DNA of 43,985 nt from Gemmatimonadaceae bacterium (GCA_020852815.1 JADZAN010000035.1:1-43985), one strand, 5' to 3'; shown: positions 15,968 to 25,075, counted from the stretch's first letter. Translations and numbers: made by a program. The notes: generated by a model from the letters alone, not told the origin.

Positions 15968-16025
15968 TCGCGTCCCCCTCCCCCGCGCGGGCGAGACGAG
16001 TTCGACCGTTGCGCGTCAATACAGC

Positions 16026-17015
16026 GTGAAACTCCTCGTTCTCAATTGCCACGAGGCCTGGATCCACCAGCTGGGTGTGCTCCGGGCCGAGCTCGATATC
16101 GTCGTCGGTCTGCCGGGGCGCTACACGCGCGGGTGGGATGATCACATGCGCCCGCTTCCCGCGCTCGCGCGCCTGGTCACGCTCGATGACGTGCGCTGCG
16201 GCACGGTGCAGTACGACTGCGTCGTGAACCACAACATCACCGACCTGCTCGACACCAAGTTCGTCGATGCGCCCAAGCTCCTCGTCCTGCACGACACGCT
16301 CGAGGGACGCATGGCGCAGCAGGACGCCGACTTCGACGCGCGCGACATGCGCGCCGTGCTCAACACCTACCTGGCATCCGTGGGCGGACACGCCGTCGCC
16401 ATCTCGCGCTCCAAGGCCAAGTCGTGGGGGGTGACGCACGTCGTCGTGCAGAACAGCGCCGATCCCGAGGCGTATCTCCCGCACGTGGGCGACGTGGCGT
16501 GCGGGCTGCGCGTGGCCAATCACGTGACCTCCAAGCGCGTCTTCCTGGCGTGGGACTTCCACGAGGAGGCCATGGCCGGCCTCCCTCTGCGCATCGTTGG
16601 TCACAACCCCGAGCTTCCGGGCGTGGCGCCGGCCGACGATTGGGATCACCTCAAGCGCATGCTGGCCTCGCATCGCTTCCTGGTCCATACCGCCGACCCG
16701 CGCTACGAGGACGGCTACAACATGGCGGTGCTCGAGGCCATGGCGGCCGGAATGCCGGTGCTGACCAACCGTCACCCGACCGGCATCATCGAACATGGCG
16801 TGACCGGCTTCGTGGCCGAGACGCCCTTCGAGATGCACGCCCACGCCGAGCGCCTGCTGGCCGACGAAGCGCTGGCCCACGAGCTGGGCGCCAACGGCAA
16901 GCGCTACATCGAACGCCACTTCTCTCCCGACCGATTCCGCGTGGAGTTCGGGAAGGCAATCCAGGAGGCAAGGAAGAAGTGGGCGCGCCGGAGGGGGAAG
17001 TCGATGGCGCGGTAG
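16026..17015 (+). CDS. Glycosyltransferase family 4-like protein
   Basis: 329 residues, start GTG 16026, with no signal peptide. The C-terminal half is a GT-B nucleotide-sugar binding fold: DPRYEDGYNMAVLEAMAAGMPVLTNRHP carries the E-x7-E signature of retaining GT4 enzymes, followed by the usual HGVTGFVAET. The N-terminal acceptor domain is divergent and lacks the common glycine-rich start. It stands alone, without wzx/wzy or other surface-polysaccharide genes, so the sugar and acceptor cannot be named. Confidence 0.85.
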   Translation: MKLLVLNCHEAWIHQLGVLRAELDIVVGLPGRYTRGWDDHMRPLPALARLVTLDDVRCGTVQYDCVVNHNITDLLDTKFVDAPKLLVLHDTLEGRMAQQDADFDARDMRAVLNTYLASVGGHAVAISRSKAKSWGVTHVVVQNSADPEAYLPHVGDVACGLRVANHVTSKRVFLAWDFHEEAMAGLPLRIVGHNPELPGVAPADDWDHLKRMLASHRFLVHTADPRYEDGYNMAVLEAMAAGMPVLTNRHPTGIIEHGVTGFVAETPFEMHAHAERLLADEALAHELGANGKRYIERHFSPDRFRVEFGKAIQEARKKWARRRGKSMAR

Positions 17016-17029
17016 GGGCGGAGGAGGGA

Positions 17030-17095
17030 GAGCTTGCCCCGGCGAGGGCTGGGGGGAGGCGGGAGTGGCGGCCGCGGTGCGGCCGCCGTTTGCTT
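17030..17095. repeat. Composite hairpin repeat after the glycosyltransferase gene
   Basis: AGCTTGCCCCGGCGAGGGCT and G-rich sequence, then GGCGGCCGC, GGT, GCGGCCGCC (a strong 9-bp stem at about 17066-17090). It is the reverse-oriented counterpart of 3680-3747, again starting within about 20 bases of a stop codon. Confidence 0.75.
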
Positions 17096-17171
17096 TTCCC
17101 GGGGGTAACCGAAGCCGCGACGCGCCGAACCCAGCCCCCCACGTACCGAACCCAGCCTCCCACGCCCACCT

Positions 17172-17189
17172 TCCCAGCGAAAGCTGGGA
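17172..17189. repeat. Dispersed hairpin repeat
   Basis: TCCCAGC, GAAA, GCTGGGA, followed by CCCATTTGTC: the 534-553 hairpin on the other strand. A second copy with loop GGAA lies at 17607-17624. Each is followed by ACACGCGCGATCGGCTGC and, 30 bases on, by GTGACCGCGACACGAAAAGC and CGGAGG units. Confidence 0.8.
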
Positions 17190-17249
17190 CCCATTTGTCC
17201 TCGGCACACGCGCGATCGGCTGCTTCGGGGGCCAGTGACCGCGACACGA

Positions 17250-17545
17250 AAAGCTCGACACGGAGGTTCACGGAGGCGACACGGAGGCACACGGAGGAGA
17301 CGCGGAGGCGTACGGGGGGGGACGCGGAGGCGTACGGAGAAGAGGAGGCGCACGGAGGAGACGCGGAGGCGAACGGAGGCGCACGGAGGAGACGCGGAGG
17401 CGAACGGAGGCGCACGGAGGAGACACGGAGGCGAACGGAGGCGCACGGAGGAGACACGGAGGCGTACCGAGGCAGCACGGAGGAGCATAGAGGAGACACG
17501 GAGGCGTACGGAGGAGACATGGAGCCGTTCGGAGGCAACCGAAGC
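17250..17545. repeat. CGGAGG minisatellite array
   Basis: About 300 bases of head-to-tail 8-12 bp variants of ACGGAGGCG, ACGGAGGAG and ACACGGAGG. In places they combine into a higher-order unit near 30 bp (GCGAACGGAGGCGCACGGAG). The plus strand repeats the ribosome-binding core GGAGG more than 25 times. All three plus frames are open, but the products are pure Arg/Thr/Glu/Gly repeats, so I do not call a gene. Confidence 0.85.
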
Positions 17546-17830
17546 AGTGCCGCCACGTACCGAACGCAGTCCCCCACGTACCGAACCCAGCCCCCCACGC
17601 CCACCTTCCCAGCGGAAGCTGGGATCCATTTGTCCTCGACACACGCGCGATCGGCTGCCTCGGGGGCCAGTGACCGCGACACGAAAAGCTCGACGCGGAG
17701 GCGCACGGAGGAAGCACGGAGGTAACCGAAGCAGTGCCGCGACTTGCCTCGATCCTCAATGCGATGCTCGAGACGCAGCTGCGACGGCAGGCGTGGCCAC
17801 CACCACCGTTTGACTTTGGACACAGCTACT

Positions 17831-18430
17831 CCGTGTCGAGCCTTTCCATCGCCAACCCCGGCGTCATACGCAACCGGTCGCGCGCGACGTGAGGACAAAT
17901 GGGTCCCAGCTTGCGCTGGGACGGTGGGGCGCGGTACTGGCACTCACCCGCGCCTCTAAACGTCCACAGCTCTTCCTCCGTGATGCCTCCGTGATACCTC
18001 CGTGATACCTCCGTGTCGAGCTTCTCCCCCGAACCCCGTGTCGAGCCTTTCCATCGCCAACCCCGGCGTCACATACGACCGGTCGCGCGCGACGTGAGGA
18101 CAAATGGGTCCCAGCTTGGCTGGGACGGTGGGGCGCGGTACTGGCGCTCACCCGCGCCTCCAAACGTCCACAGCTCTTCCTCCGTGATACCTCCGCGTAC
18201 CTCCGCGTACCTCCGTGTCGCGCTTTTCCCCCCGAGCTCCGTGTCGAGCCTTTCCATCGCCAACCCCGGCGTCATACGCAACCGGTCGCGCGAGACGCGA
18301 GGACAAATGGGTCCCAGCTTGCGCTGGGACGGTGGGGCGCGGTACTGCCACTCAGCCCCGTCTCCAATCGTCCACAGCTCTTCCTCCGTGATACCTCCCT
18401 GATACCTCCGCGTACCTCCGTGTCGAGCTT
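17831..18430. repeat. Three tandem copies of a roughly 204-bp composite unit
   Basis: Units begin at 17831, 18036 and 18239 (spacing 205 and 203). Each contains TGTCGAGCCTTTCCATCGCC, CCCCGGCGTCA, an AACCGGTCGCGCG-like stretch, GACAAATGGGTCCCAGC with its hairpin (17903-17922, 18108-18126, 18311-18330), GGTGGGGCGCGGTACTG, a CCACAGCTCTTCCTCCGTG stretch and several CCTCCGTGATA units. The last copy stops about 110 bases before the hydrolase start. The units differ by scattered substitutions and unit loss. Confidence 0.85.
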
Positions 18431-18543
18431 CTCCCCCCCGCGCGTCTCCCCCCGAGCTCGTCCCTCGAGCCGCCCCACCGCCCTCGCCCCCCCAACCCCC
18501 CCGCCAGTACCTTCCCGCGCATTCCTTCATCCGCACGAACTCC

Positions 18544-19617
18544 ATGCGCGCGCTCCTCTCCGTCCTCTGCACCCTCGCTCTCGCGACCCCGGCTCTCCAC
18601 GCCCAGCCCAAGCCGGGTGACTTCACCCTCCCCGAGTACCGCTTCGCCTCCGGCGAGGTGCTGCCGAACGTCCGCCTCCACTACCTCACGTTAGGCACGC
18701 CGCGGCGCGATGCCACGGGGAAGGTTGCCAATGCGGTGATGATCCTCCATGGCACCGGGGGGACGGGGTCGCAGTTCCTGGGGCAGGGCTTCGCCGGGGA
18801 GCTGTACGGGAAGGGGCAGCCGCTCGATACCACGCGCTTCTTCATCGTCCTCCCCGACAACATCGGCCACGGACAGTCCAGCAAGCCGAGTGACGGGCTG
18901 CACATGAAGTTCCCGCACTACGGCTACACCGACATGGTCAACCTGCAGCGCCTCCTCCTGTCGCAGGCGCTGGGCGTCGAACGGCCGTTCATGATCATGG
19001 GGACGTCGATGGGATGCATGCACGCCTGGGTGTGGGGGACGCTGTACCCCGATGCCCCGCGCGCGCTCGTCCCGCTGGCCTGCGTCCCCACGCAGATTGC
19101 CGGACGGAATCGCATGATGCGGCGCATGATCATGGACGCGGTCATGCAGGACCCCGAGTGGAAGGGGGGCGAGTACACCTCGCCGCCGCGCGGGCTGCGC
19201 TCCGCACTCGGCATGCTCTTCATGATGTCGTCGGCGCCGCTGGTGCAGCAGCGGCAGGCCCCCACGCGCGACGTGGCCGACTCGGTGATCCGCGCCTATC
19301 TCGATGCGCGCATGAAGGTCACCGACGCCAACGACATGCTCTACCAGTTCGATGCATCTCGCGACTACGACCCGTCGCCGCTTCTCGACCGCGTGGTGGC
19401 CCCCGTGCTGCACATCAACTCGGCCGACGACCAGGTCAATCCCCCGGAACTCAGGCTCGCCGAGCCGCTCATTGCCCGCGTGAAGAGCGCGCGCTTCGTG
19501 ATGATCCCCATCAGCGACCGCACGCGCGGGCACGGGACGCACACCATGCCTGTCATCTGGGGCGACGAGCTGCGTCGCTTCATGGCGACGCTCCCGCCAG
19601 TGGACGGGGGGCGGTAG
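18544..19617 (+). CDS. Exported alpha/beta hydrolase, homoserine acetyltransferase-like
   Basis: 357 residues, ATG 18544. A Sec signal (LLSVLCTLALATPALHA) precedes an alpha/beta-hydrolase fold of the MetX/homoserine O-acetyltransferase group: ILHGTGGTG oxyanion region, nucleophile elbow GTSMGCMHAW, acid in NSADDQVNP, and His in GHGTHT. MetX is a cytosolic enzyme, so an exported relative is more likely an esterase or hydrolase than a methionine-pathway enzyme. No met gene is adjacent. It heads a run of plus-strand genes for exported proteins. Confidence 0.88.
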   Translation: MRALLSVLCTLALATPALHAQPKPGDFTLPEYRFASGEVLPNVRLHYLTLGTPRRDATGKVANAVMILHGTGGTGSQFLGQGFAGELYGKGQPLDTTRFFIVLPDNIGHGQSSKPSDGLHMKFPHYGYTDMVNLQRLLLSQALGVERPFMIMGTSMGCMHAWVWGTLYPDAPRALVPLACVPTQIAGRNRMMRRMIMDAVMQDPEWKGGEYTSPPRGLRSALGMLFMMSSAPLVQQRQAPTRDVADSVIRAYLDARMKVTDANDMLYQFDASRDYDPSPLLDRVVAPVLHINSADDQVNPPELRLAEPLIARVKSARFVMIPISDRTRGHGTHTMPVIWGDELRRFMATLPPVDGGR

Positions 19618-19723
19618 CCCCGTTTTCGGTCACCCTGACCGAGCGAGCGTGGCACCGATATGGCGGTAGGGGCGAGGCACCCCCGTTGGATGACCTCGCG
19701 GGGCATGAGTCGTCCCTCAGGTA

Positions 19724-21253
19724 ATGCGACAAGCTCTGCCATATCGCCCCCGCTTCAACGCACCGCCGGCCGCCAAGCGCCCGACGCCCGCCCTGCATCG
19801 CCTGCATCCGGGGCACCGGCAGGCGGCGCGGCTGGCGCCGGCGACGGGCTCGCGCGGGCAGTTGCCCCGCCTGGCGTGGCTCGCCTGGCCGGTCCTGGGG
19901 GCGCTGGCGCTGGCCCTGGTCGCGCGCGCCCTCCCGGCCCAGCGCACGGTTCGTCCCGTTCGTGGTGAGACGGGCTTCGATCGCGCCCTGGCGGTGGCGA
20001 CGGCCGACAGCGCCTGGGCGCGCATCGCGCACACCTACTACGACACGACCTTCCACGGGCAGGACTGGAACGCGATCGGGCGAACGCTTCATGCGCGCGC
20101 CGCGCGGGCCCGCGACATGCGCGAGGTGCGCACGGCGATCGGCGAGATGTTTGCCGCGCTGGGGGAGTCGCACTTCGTCCTCATCCCGTCCGATGCCATT
20201 GCCACCTGGGCCGATGCTCCCGTCGACGGCGAAGCGTTAGGCGATGTGGGGATCGAGTTCCGGCTGCTCGACAGCACCATCGTCGTCTCCCGCGTTGCGC
20301 CCGACGGAGCGGCGGCGCTGGCCGGCGTGCACCCCGGGTGGACGCTCACCAGCCTTGGCGACGTCGACGTGGCCGCCTTCATGCGCGAGCGTCTCGACGT
20401 CCCGCGGGGGCCGGCCCGCCGCCTCGCCGAGTTGCAGCTGCCGATGTCGCTCATGCTGCGAACGCAGGGGAGCGTTGGGTCCACCATGCGCGCCACCTTC
20501 CGCGATGGCGAAGGCCGCGTGCGACGCGTCGAGGCGGTGCGCCGCGCGGTGCCGGGCGAAGTGGTCCGCTTTGGCCACCTCCCGCCACAGGTGGTCCGCT
20601 TCGAGACGCAGCGCTTTTCCGACGACCGCGGATGCGTGGGCGTGATCCGCTTCAACGTCTGGATGTTTCCCGTCATGGCCAGGCTCGACGATGCCATGGT
20701 CGACTTCCAGCGCTGTCGCGGCATCGTGCTCGACTTGCGCGGCAACACCGGCGGCGTGACGGCGATGCTGCAGGGAATCGGTGGATACTTCGTCGACACG
20801 GCCACCTCGTTCGGGACCATGTCCACGCGCAGCGGGGCGATGCAGTACATCGCGACGCCGCGCCGAACCGATCGCCGCGGTGCCGCGTTTGTCCCTTTCG
20901 GGGGAGCGGTCGCCATCGTGCTGGACGGGCTGTCGGGGAGCACGTCGGAGATGTTCGCGGCGGCGATGCAGTCGATGGGACGCGCCCGCATCTTCGGCGA
21001 GCCGAGCGCCGGCCAGGCGCTCCCCGCCATGCTCGCCAGGCTCCCCAACGGCGACGTGATGCAGCACGTGATTGGCGACTTCACCACCGCCGACGGGCGC
21101 CGCATCGAGGCGCGCGGCGTGACCCCCGATGTGCGCTGGCCGTTGCGCCGCGCGGCGCTCCTGATGGGGCGCGACGAGGCCTTCATGGACGCGCTGGCGT
21201 GGACCGGGGCGGCGACGGTGACCACCGCCTCCCTCTCGTCGGCGGCGCGCTGA
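19724..21253 (+). CDS. S41 (C-terminal processing) family peptidase
   Basis: 509 residues. A long basic N-terminus and one hydrophobic span (about 49-68, LAWLAWPVLGALALALVA) anchor or export it. A PDZ-like segment (VVSRVAPDGAAALAGVHPGW) is followed by the S41 core: IVLDLRGNTGG, then GLSGSTSEMFAAAM with the catalytic Ser, and the conserved GEPSAGQ. Cuts proteins or peptides in the periplasm from their C-terminal side; the substrate is unknown. It stands about 100 bases after the hydrolase on the same strand. Confidence 0.9.
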   Translation: MRQALPYRPRFNAPPAAKRPTPALHRLHPGHRQAARLAPATGSRGQLPRLAWLAWPVLGALALALVARALPAQRTVRPVRGETGFDRALAVATADSAWARIAHTYYDTTFHGQDWNAIGRTLHARAARARDMREVRTAIGEMFAALGESHFVLIPSDAIATWADAPVDGEALGDVGIEFRLLDSTIVVSRVAPDGAAALAGVHPGWTLTSLGDVDVAAFMRERLDVPRGPARRLAELQLPMSLMLRTQGSVGSTMRATFRDGEGRVRRVEAVRRAVPGEVVRFGHLPPQVVRFETQRFSDDRGCVGVIRFNVWMFPVMARLDDAMVDFQRCRGIVLDLRGNTGGVTAMLQGIGGYFVDTATSFGTMSTRSGAMQYIATPRRTDRRGAAFVPFGGAVAIVLDGLSGSTSEMFAAAMQSMGRARIFGEPSAGQALPAMLARLPNGDVMQHVIGDFTTADGRRIEARGVTPDVRWPLRRAALLMGRDEAFMDALAWTGAATVTTASLSSAAR

Positions 21254-21442
21254 CCGCTGGGCGTCGCGTTGGCCCTGGGCGGCGGCCGCCGAGCCGTGCC
21301 GCCCCCGTTTGCCCCCGGTTGCAACCTGCGCCGGCCGACGCACGTAGGATTTCGGCGAACGCCCCCGTGTCCCGCTGGTATTAGCTTTCTGCCGGGCGCT
21401 GGTCGGAGAACCGGCGTTCACCCACACTCTCGGAGATCCCGA

Positions 21443-22216
21443 ATGTTCACTGTTTCGCTCCGTATGCCGCGTACCGTGCGCGCGCTTGCGGCCGTCGTCA
21501 TGGTCCCCGTGGTTGCCTCGGTTGCGAGCGCGCAGGCGCTGCCGCCGGCCAAGGACCTCATCGCGCGCTGGGCCAAGGAGACCAACGCCGATGCGTGGAA
21601 GACGCACAAGTCCTCGCGCATGAAGGCGGCGTTCGACATGCCGGCGATGGGGATGAGCGCGACCATGGAGACGGTGACGATCTTCCCCAATGCGATGGCG
21701 TCGAAGGTCGACCTGCCCGGGATGGGGGAGATGCGTCAGGGGTTCAACAACGGGGTCATGTGGATCCTGAACCCGATGCAGGGGCCGTCGGTCGTGACCG
21801 GGGCGCAGCTCGACGCGGCCAAGGAAGACAACGACCCCAACAACTACTCGCGCATCTCGACGGCCATCGTCGCCAGCGAGACGGTGGAGAAGGCGACGTT
21901 AGGCGGGCAGGAGTGCTACAAGGTCAAGCACACCTGGAAGTCGGGAAAGGTGTCGTTCGACTGCTTCGGCGTGACCGACGGGATGATCACCTGGTCCAAC
22001 GCCAAGGCGTCGACGCCGATGGGTGAGGTGGAGACGACGACGACCTTCGCCGCGTACAAGGACTGGGGCGGGATGAAGCGCGCCACGACCACCACCATCG
22101 ACCAGATGGGGCAGCAGATCGTGATCACCGTGCAGGCGTACGAGTGGGACACGGTCGACCCGAAGGAGATCGAGGTCCCCGCCGAGATCAAGGCGCTCAC
22201 CGAGAAGAAGCCGTAG
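21443..22216 (+). CDS. Secreted protein of unknown function
   Basis: About 257 residues, ATG 21443 with GGAGAT eight bases before. A Sec signal (RALAAVVMVPVVASVASAQA) is followed by a Met-rich domain that looks like a beta-sheet carrier: repeated MPAMGMSATMETVT, LPGMGEMRQGFNNGVMWI and CYKVKHTW segments. The pattern recalls LolA-like or outer-membrane lipoprotein-sorting folds, but I see no diagnostic motif. It lies 12 bases before lspA and may be cotranscribed with it. Confidence 0.75.
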   Translation: MFTVSLRMPRTVRALAAVVMVPVVASVASAQALPPAKDLIARWAKETNADAWKTHKSSRMKAAFDMPAMGMSATMETVTIFPNAMASKVDLPGMGEMRQGFNNGVMWILNPMQGPSVVTGAQLDAAKEDNDPNNYSRISTAIVASETVEKATLGGQECYKVKHTWKSGKVSFDCFGVTDGMITWSNAKASTPMGEVETTTTFAAYKDWGGMKRATTTTIDQMGQQIVITVQAYEWDTVDPKEIEVPAEIKALTEKKP

Positions 22217-22228
22217 GCGGCGAGCGTC

Positions 22229-22729
22229 GTGAACGCGAAGAACCGTTGGTTCTGGTCACTTGCCGCCACCGTCCTGGTGTGCGACGTGGTGACCAAGCGG
22301 ATCGCGGAGCAGGCGTTGCAGCCGCGGCACGTCCCCCACGAGATCGTGGGGGACGTGTTGCGTTTCACGCTGACCTACAACCGCGGTGCAGCCTTCAGCA
22401 TGTCGCTGGGCGACTACTCGCGCTGGGGCTTCGCCATCATGGCGGTGATCGTCCTCACGGTGCTGTGGCGCACGCTGGCCACCGCGCCCGACACCGACCG
22501 ATGGCAGGGGGCCGCCATCGGCCTCGTCTCGGGCGGGGCGCTGGGGAACCTGGTCGATCGCCTGCGGCACGCCGAGGGGGTGGTGGACTTCATCGACATG
22601 GGGATCGGCGACACGCGGTTCTGGACCTACAACGTGGCCGACATGGGCGTCACCTTCGGCGCCATCATGCTCATCATCACGATGCTCCAGGCTCCCAAGG
22701 AGCCGGCGCCCAGCGAAAGGCTCCTCTGA
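22229..22729 (+). CDS. lspA: Lipoprotein signal peptidase LspA
   Basis: 166 residues, GTG 22229. Signal peptidase II cleaves prolipoproteins ahead of the lipid-modified Cys. Four membrane spans are visible. The family motifs are VVTKRIAE near the N-terminus, LTYNRGAAFS, GNLVDRL with the first catalytic Asp, and NVADMGV with the second. It overlaps the next gene by one base (TGATG). Its substrates in this window include the nos cytochrome, NosL, NosZ and several secreted lipoproteins. Confidence 0.95.
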   Translation: MNAKNRWFWSLAATVLVCDVVTKRIAEQALQPRHVPHEIVGDVLRFTLTYNRGAAFSMSLGDYSRWGFAIMAVIVLTVLWRTLATAPDTDRWQGAAIGLVSGGALGNLVDRLRHAEGVVDFIDMGIGDTRFWTYNVADMGVTFGAIMLIITMLQAPKEPAPSERLL

Positions 22730-23400
22730 TGCTGTTGCTCCCCTTCGTGCACGCCGCGCTGGTGGCGACGTCGTGCGTGGCGTCGGCGCCTGCGTCGCCG
22801 GCGCCACACAACTCGGCAGCTGCAACCGCGGCGATCTCCGGCGCGGCGATCCCCGACTCCACCTATCGTCGCCTGTTCGAGTCCGGCGTGACGATGGACG
22901 CCTTTTTGGCGGCGGCCAGGCAGCGCAAGGAGCAGTGGGCCGCCAACTACGCGCGCGGTGCGGTGCCCGACGCCGTCCTCACCGCGGCACGATCTGCTCC
23001 CGGGCCGTGGAAGCTCCTCGTAGTCGCCGTCGACGGGTGTTCCGACTCGGTCAACACGGTGCCATACATCGCGCGGCTGGCGGAGCAGGTCATGGGCGTG
23101 GAGCTGCGCATCATCGACAGCGCCGCGGGGCGCGTGGTCATGGACGCGCACCGCACCCCCGACGGCCGCGGCGCCACGCCGACCGTCGTCCTCCTCGACG
23201 CCACGTTCAGGGAGCGCGGCTGCTTCATCGAGCGCCCCGCCGAGCTGCGCGATTGGATTTTGGGCAACAAGGGAAAGCAGGCGGACAAGGACATCATGGA
23301 CCACAAGATGACCTGGTACGACACGGACGCCGGCCAGCGGACGGTGGCCGAGGTGGCCGAGCTGATTGCGGCTGCCGGGCGTGGCGAGGTGAAGTGCTGA
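22729..23400 (+). CDS. Thioredoxin-like exported protein
   Basis: 223 residues, ATG 22729 overlapping the lspA stop. A short signal (LLLPFVHAALVATS) leads to an Ala-rich stretch and then a thioredoxin-fold domain. KLLVVAVDGCSDSVNTVPYIARLAE is the active-site helix, and TPTVVLLDATFRERGCFIERP holds the cis-Pro loop. The usual CxxC reads C-S-D-S, leaving one redox Cys, which points to a monothiol or non-redox role. It ends one base before the converging amidohydrolase gene. Confidence 0.8.
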   Translation: MLLLPFVHAALVATSCVASAPASPAPHNSAAATAAISGAAIPDSTYRRLFESGVTMDAFLAAARQRKEQWAANYARGAVPDAVLTAARSAPGPWKLLVVAVDGCSDSVNTVPYIARLAEQVMGVELRIIDSAAGRVVMDAHRTPDGRGATPTVVLLDATFRERGCFIERPAELRDWILGNKGKQADKDIMDHKMTWYDTDAGQRTVAEVAELIAAAGRGEVKC

Positions 23401-23401
23401 C

Positions 23402-24709
23402 CTACATCCTGGGCTTCGCCCCCATCGCCAGGTAGTCGAGCGCCAGCGTCGCGAGCGCCTTCATCCCCGGTACGAGCGCCGCTTCGTCGGCAAAGAAGCG
23501 GGGCGAGTGGTTGGGCGCGACCTTGGCCGGGTCGGTCCCCTTGGGCGTGACGCCCAGGAAGTAGAAGACGCCGGGGACCTTCTTCTGGTAGAGCGAGTAG
23601 TCCTCGGAGGTCGTCGTCTGCCGCCCCACCTCGACCTGGCCGGCGCCTAACGCGCGCCGCAGCGAGGGCGCCATTTTCTCGGTCAGCGGCGGGTCGTTGT
23701 AGGTGACGGGCGTCCCGCGATCGAACGTGATCTTCGCCGTCGCCCCATTCGCCTCGGCCATGCTCGTGATGAGGCGCGTGAACTTGGTGCGGATCGAGTC
23801 GCGTGTGGTTTCGTCGAAGGTGCGAATCGTCCCGCCAAACTCCACCGAGTCGGGAATGATGTTCACGCGCACGCCGCCGCGGATGTAGCCCACGGTCACG
23901 ATCGCCGGCGTCAGCGTGAGGTCGACCTGGCGACTAACGATCGATTGCGCCGAGGTGATGATCTGCGAGGCGATCGTGATCGGGTCGACGCCGTTCCAGG
24001 GGAGGGCGCCATGTGTCTGCCGCCCGTGGATCACGACCTTGTACGTGTCGCCCGACGCCATGAGCCCGCCGCTGCGGTAGACGATCTTCCCCGTCTCGAA
24101 CGGGAAGACGTGCAGCCCGAAGACGGCGTCGACCCTGGGATTGTCGAAGATCCCCTCTTCCAGCATCACCTCCGCCCCGCCGCGCTCGCCGGCTGGTGCT
24201 CCTTCCTCCGCTGGCTGGAAGACAAACACGACCGTCCCTTGCACCTCCTGCTTCATCCCGCTCAGCAGCTCGGCGACGCCCATGAGGATCGCGACGTGGT
24301 TGTCGTGCCCGCAGGCGTGCATGACGCCCACCTCCTGCCCGTTGTAGGTCGAGCGCACGGTCGACTTGAACGGGAGGTCGACTTCCTCAGCCACGGGGAG
24401 CGCATCCATGTCGGCGCGCAGCGCGACGACTGGACCGGGCTTCCCGCCGCGCAGTATCCCCACCACACCCGTCTTCGCGACCCCCGTCTTCACCTCGAGG
24501 CCGAGCTTCTGCAGGTGCTCGGCAACCAGCTTGGAGGTGCGGAACTCGCGGTTGCCGAGTTCGGGGTGCTGGTGAACGTCGCGTCGCCAGGCGACGACCT
24601 TGGTTTCGAGCGCGTGCGCGCGCTTGTCGACTTCGGCGTCGAGCTTCGAGGTCGCCTGGGCGGAGAGGAGGGCGGGGAAGGCGAGGAGGGCGGCGGTCGT
24701 TAGGCGCAT
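23402..24709 (-). CDS. Exported M20-family amidohydrolase
   Basis: 435 residues. A Sec signal (TTAALLAFPALLSAQA) is followed by an M20D amidohydrolase of the IAA-amino-acid hydrolase / hippurate hydrolase type, which splits N-acyl amino acids. Metal-site motifs are VALRADMDALPV, MHACGHDNHVAILMG, QPAEEG and GLHVFP; the dimerisation lid follows, and a late TSEDYSLY carries the remaining acidic residues. Length is normal. The start is ATG 24707-24709. It converges with the plus-strand gene run with a single base between stops, so no terminator fits between them. Confidence 0.92.
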   Translation of the reverse strand: MRLTTAALLAFPALLSAQATSKLDAEVDKRAHALETKVVAWRRDVHQHPELGNREFRTSKLVAEHLQKLGLEVKTGVAKTGVVGILRGGKPGPVVALRADMDALPVAEEVDLPFKSTVRSTYNGQEVGVMHACGHDNHVAILMGVAELLSGMKQEVQGTVVFVFQPAEEGAPAGERGGAEVMLEEGIFDNPRVDAVFGLHVFPFETGKIVYRSGGLMASGDTYKVVIHGRQTHGALPWNGVDPITIASQIITSAQSIVSRQVDLTLTPAIVTVGYIRGGVRVNIIPDSVEFGGTIRTFDETTRDSIRTKFTRLITSMAEANGATAKITFDRGTPVTYNDPPLTEKMAPSLRRALGAGQVEVGRQTTTSEDYSLYQKKVPGVFYFLGVTPKGTDPAKVAPNHSPRFFADEAALVPGMKALATLALDYLAMGAKPRM

Positions 24710-24734
24710 GTGGCGGGGCGGGCGCGGGAGGGAG

Positions 24735-25075
24735 AAGGCGAACTGCTGGTTACCACGGCGGACACCGCGGGGAAGTGCAGGGGGCTGGGGTCCACCCCGA
24801 ATCTGACCGAGCGGAGACGCGAGCAGAAGGAGGCTTAGGGAATAACAAGAACCATCGCGCGGTTCGTGGGTGGTGCGTTGGCGGGGTGTCCTGTCACGAT
24901 TGGCCGCTGTCTTCAGTCGACGACAAGGCGAACTGCTTCGTTACCGCAGAGAACACGGAGGGGAAGTGCAGGGCGCTGCGTCCACCCCGAATCTGACCGA
25001 GGGGGAGGCGAGCGAAAAAGGCTTTGGGAAGAACATGAACCAGCGCGCGGTTGGTCGTCGGTTCGCGATGCCCTG
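24735..25075. repeat. Imperfect tandem duplication of about 150-165 bp, period 190
   Basis: AAGGCGAACTGC begins at 24735 and again at 24925. The copies share GTTACC, ACACGGAGG (degenerate in the first), GGGGAAGTGCAGGG, CCACCCCGAATCTGACCGAG, a polypurine stretch and GCGCGGTT, with about 80 percent identity by eye. A third, partial copy of the GGGGAAGTGCAGGG part lies inverted at about 28060-28150. The 730-base gap 24710-25440 contains this duplication and a possible promoter; I see no gene in it. Confidence 0.8.

Noticed and set aside
16904-17943. Open frames through the CGGAGG array on both strands
   Set aside because: The products are Arg/Thr/Glu or Ser/Pro/Val repeats dictated by the DNA unit, open in all frames, with no start signal or domain.
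17250-18430. CRISPR-like array
   Set aside because: The repeats are either 8-12 bp degenerate units without unique spacers, or 204-bp units in tandem. There is no constant 24-40 bp repeat with regular spacers and no cas gene.
18544-19617. metX (methionine synthesis)
   Set aside because: The protein has a signal peptide and no met neighbours, so I keep the call at family level.
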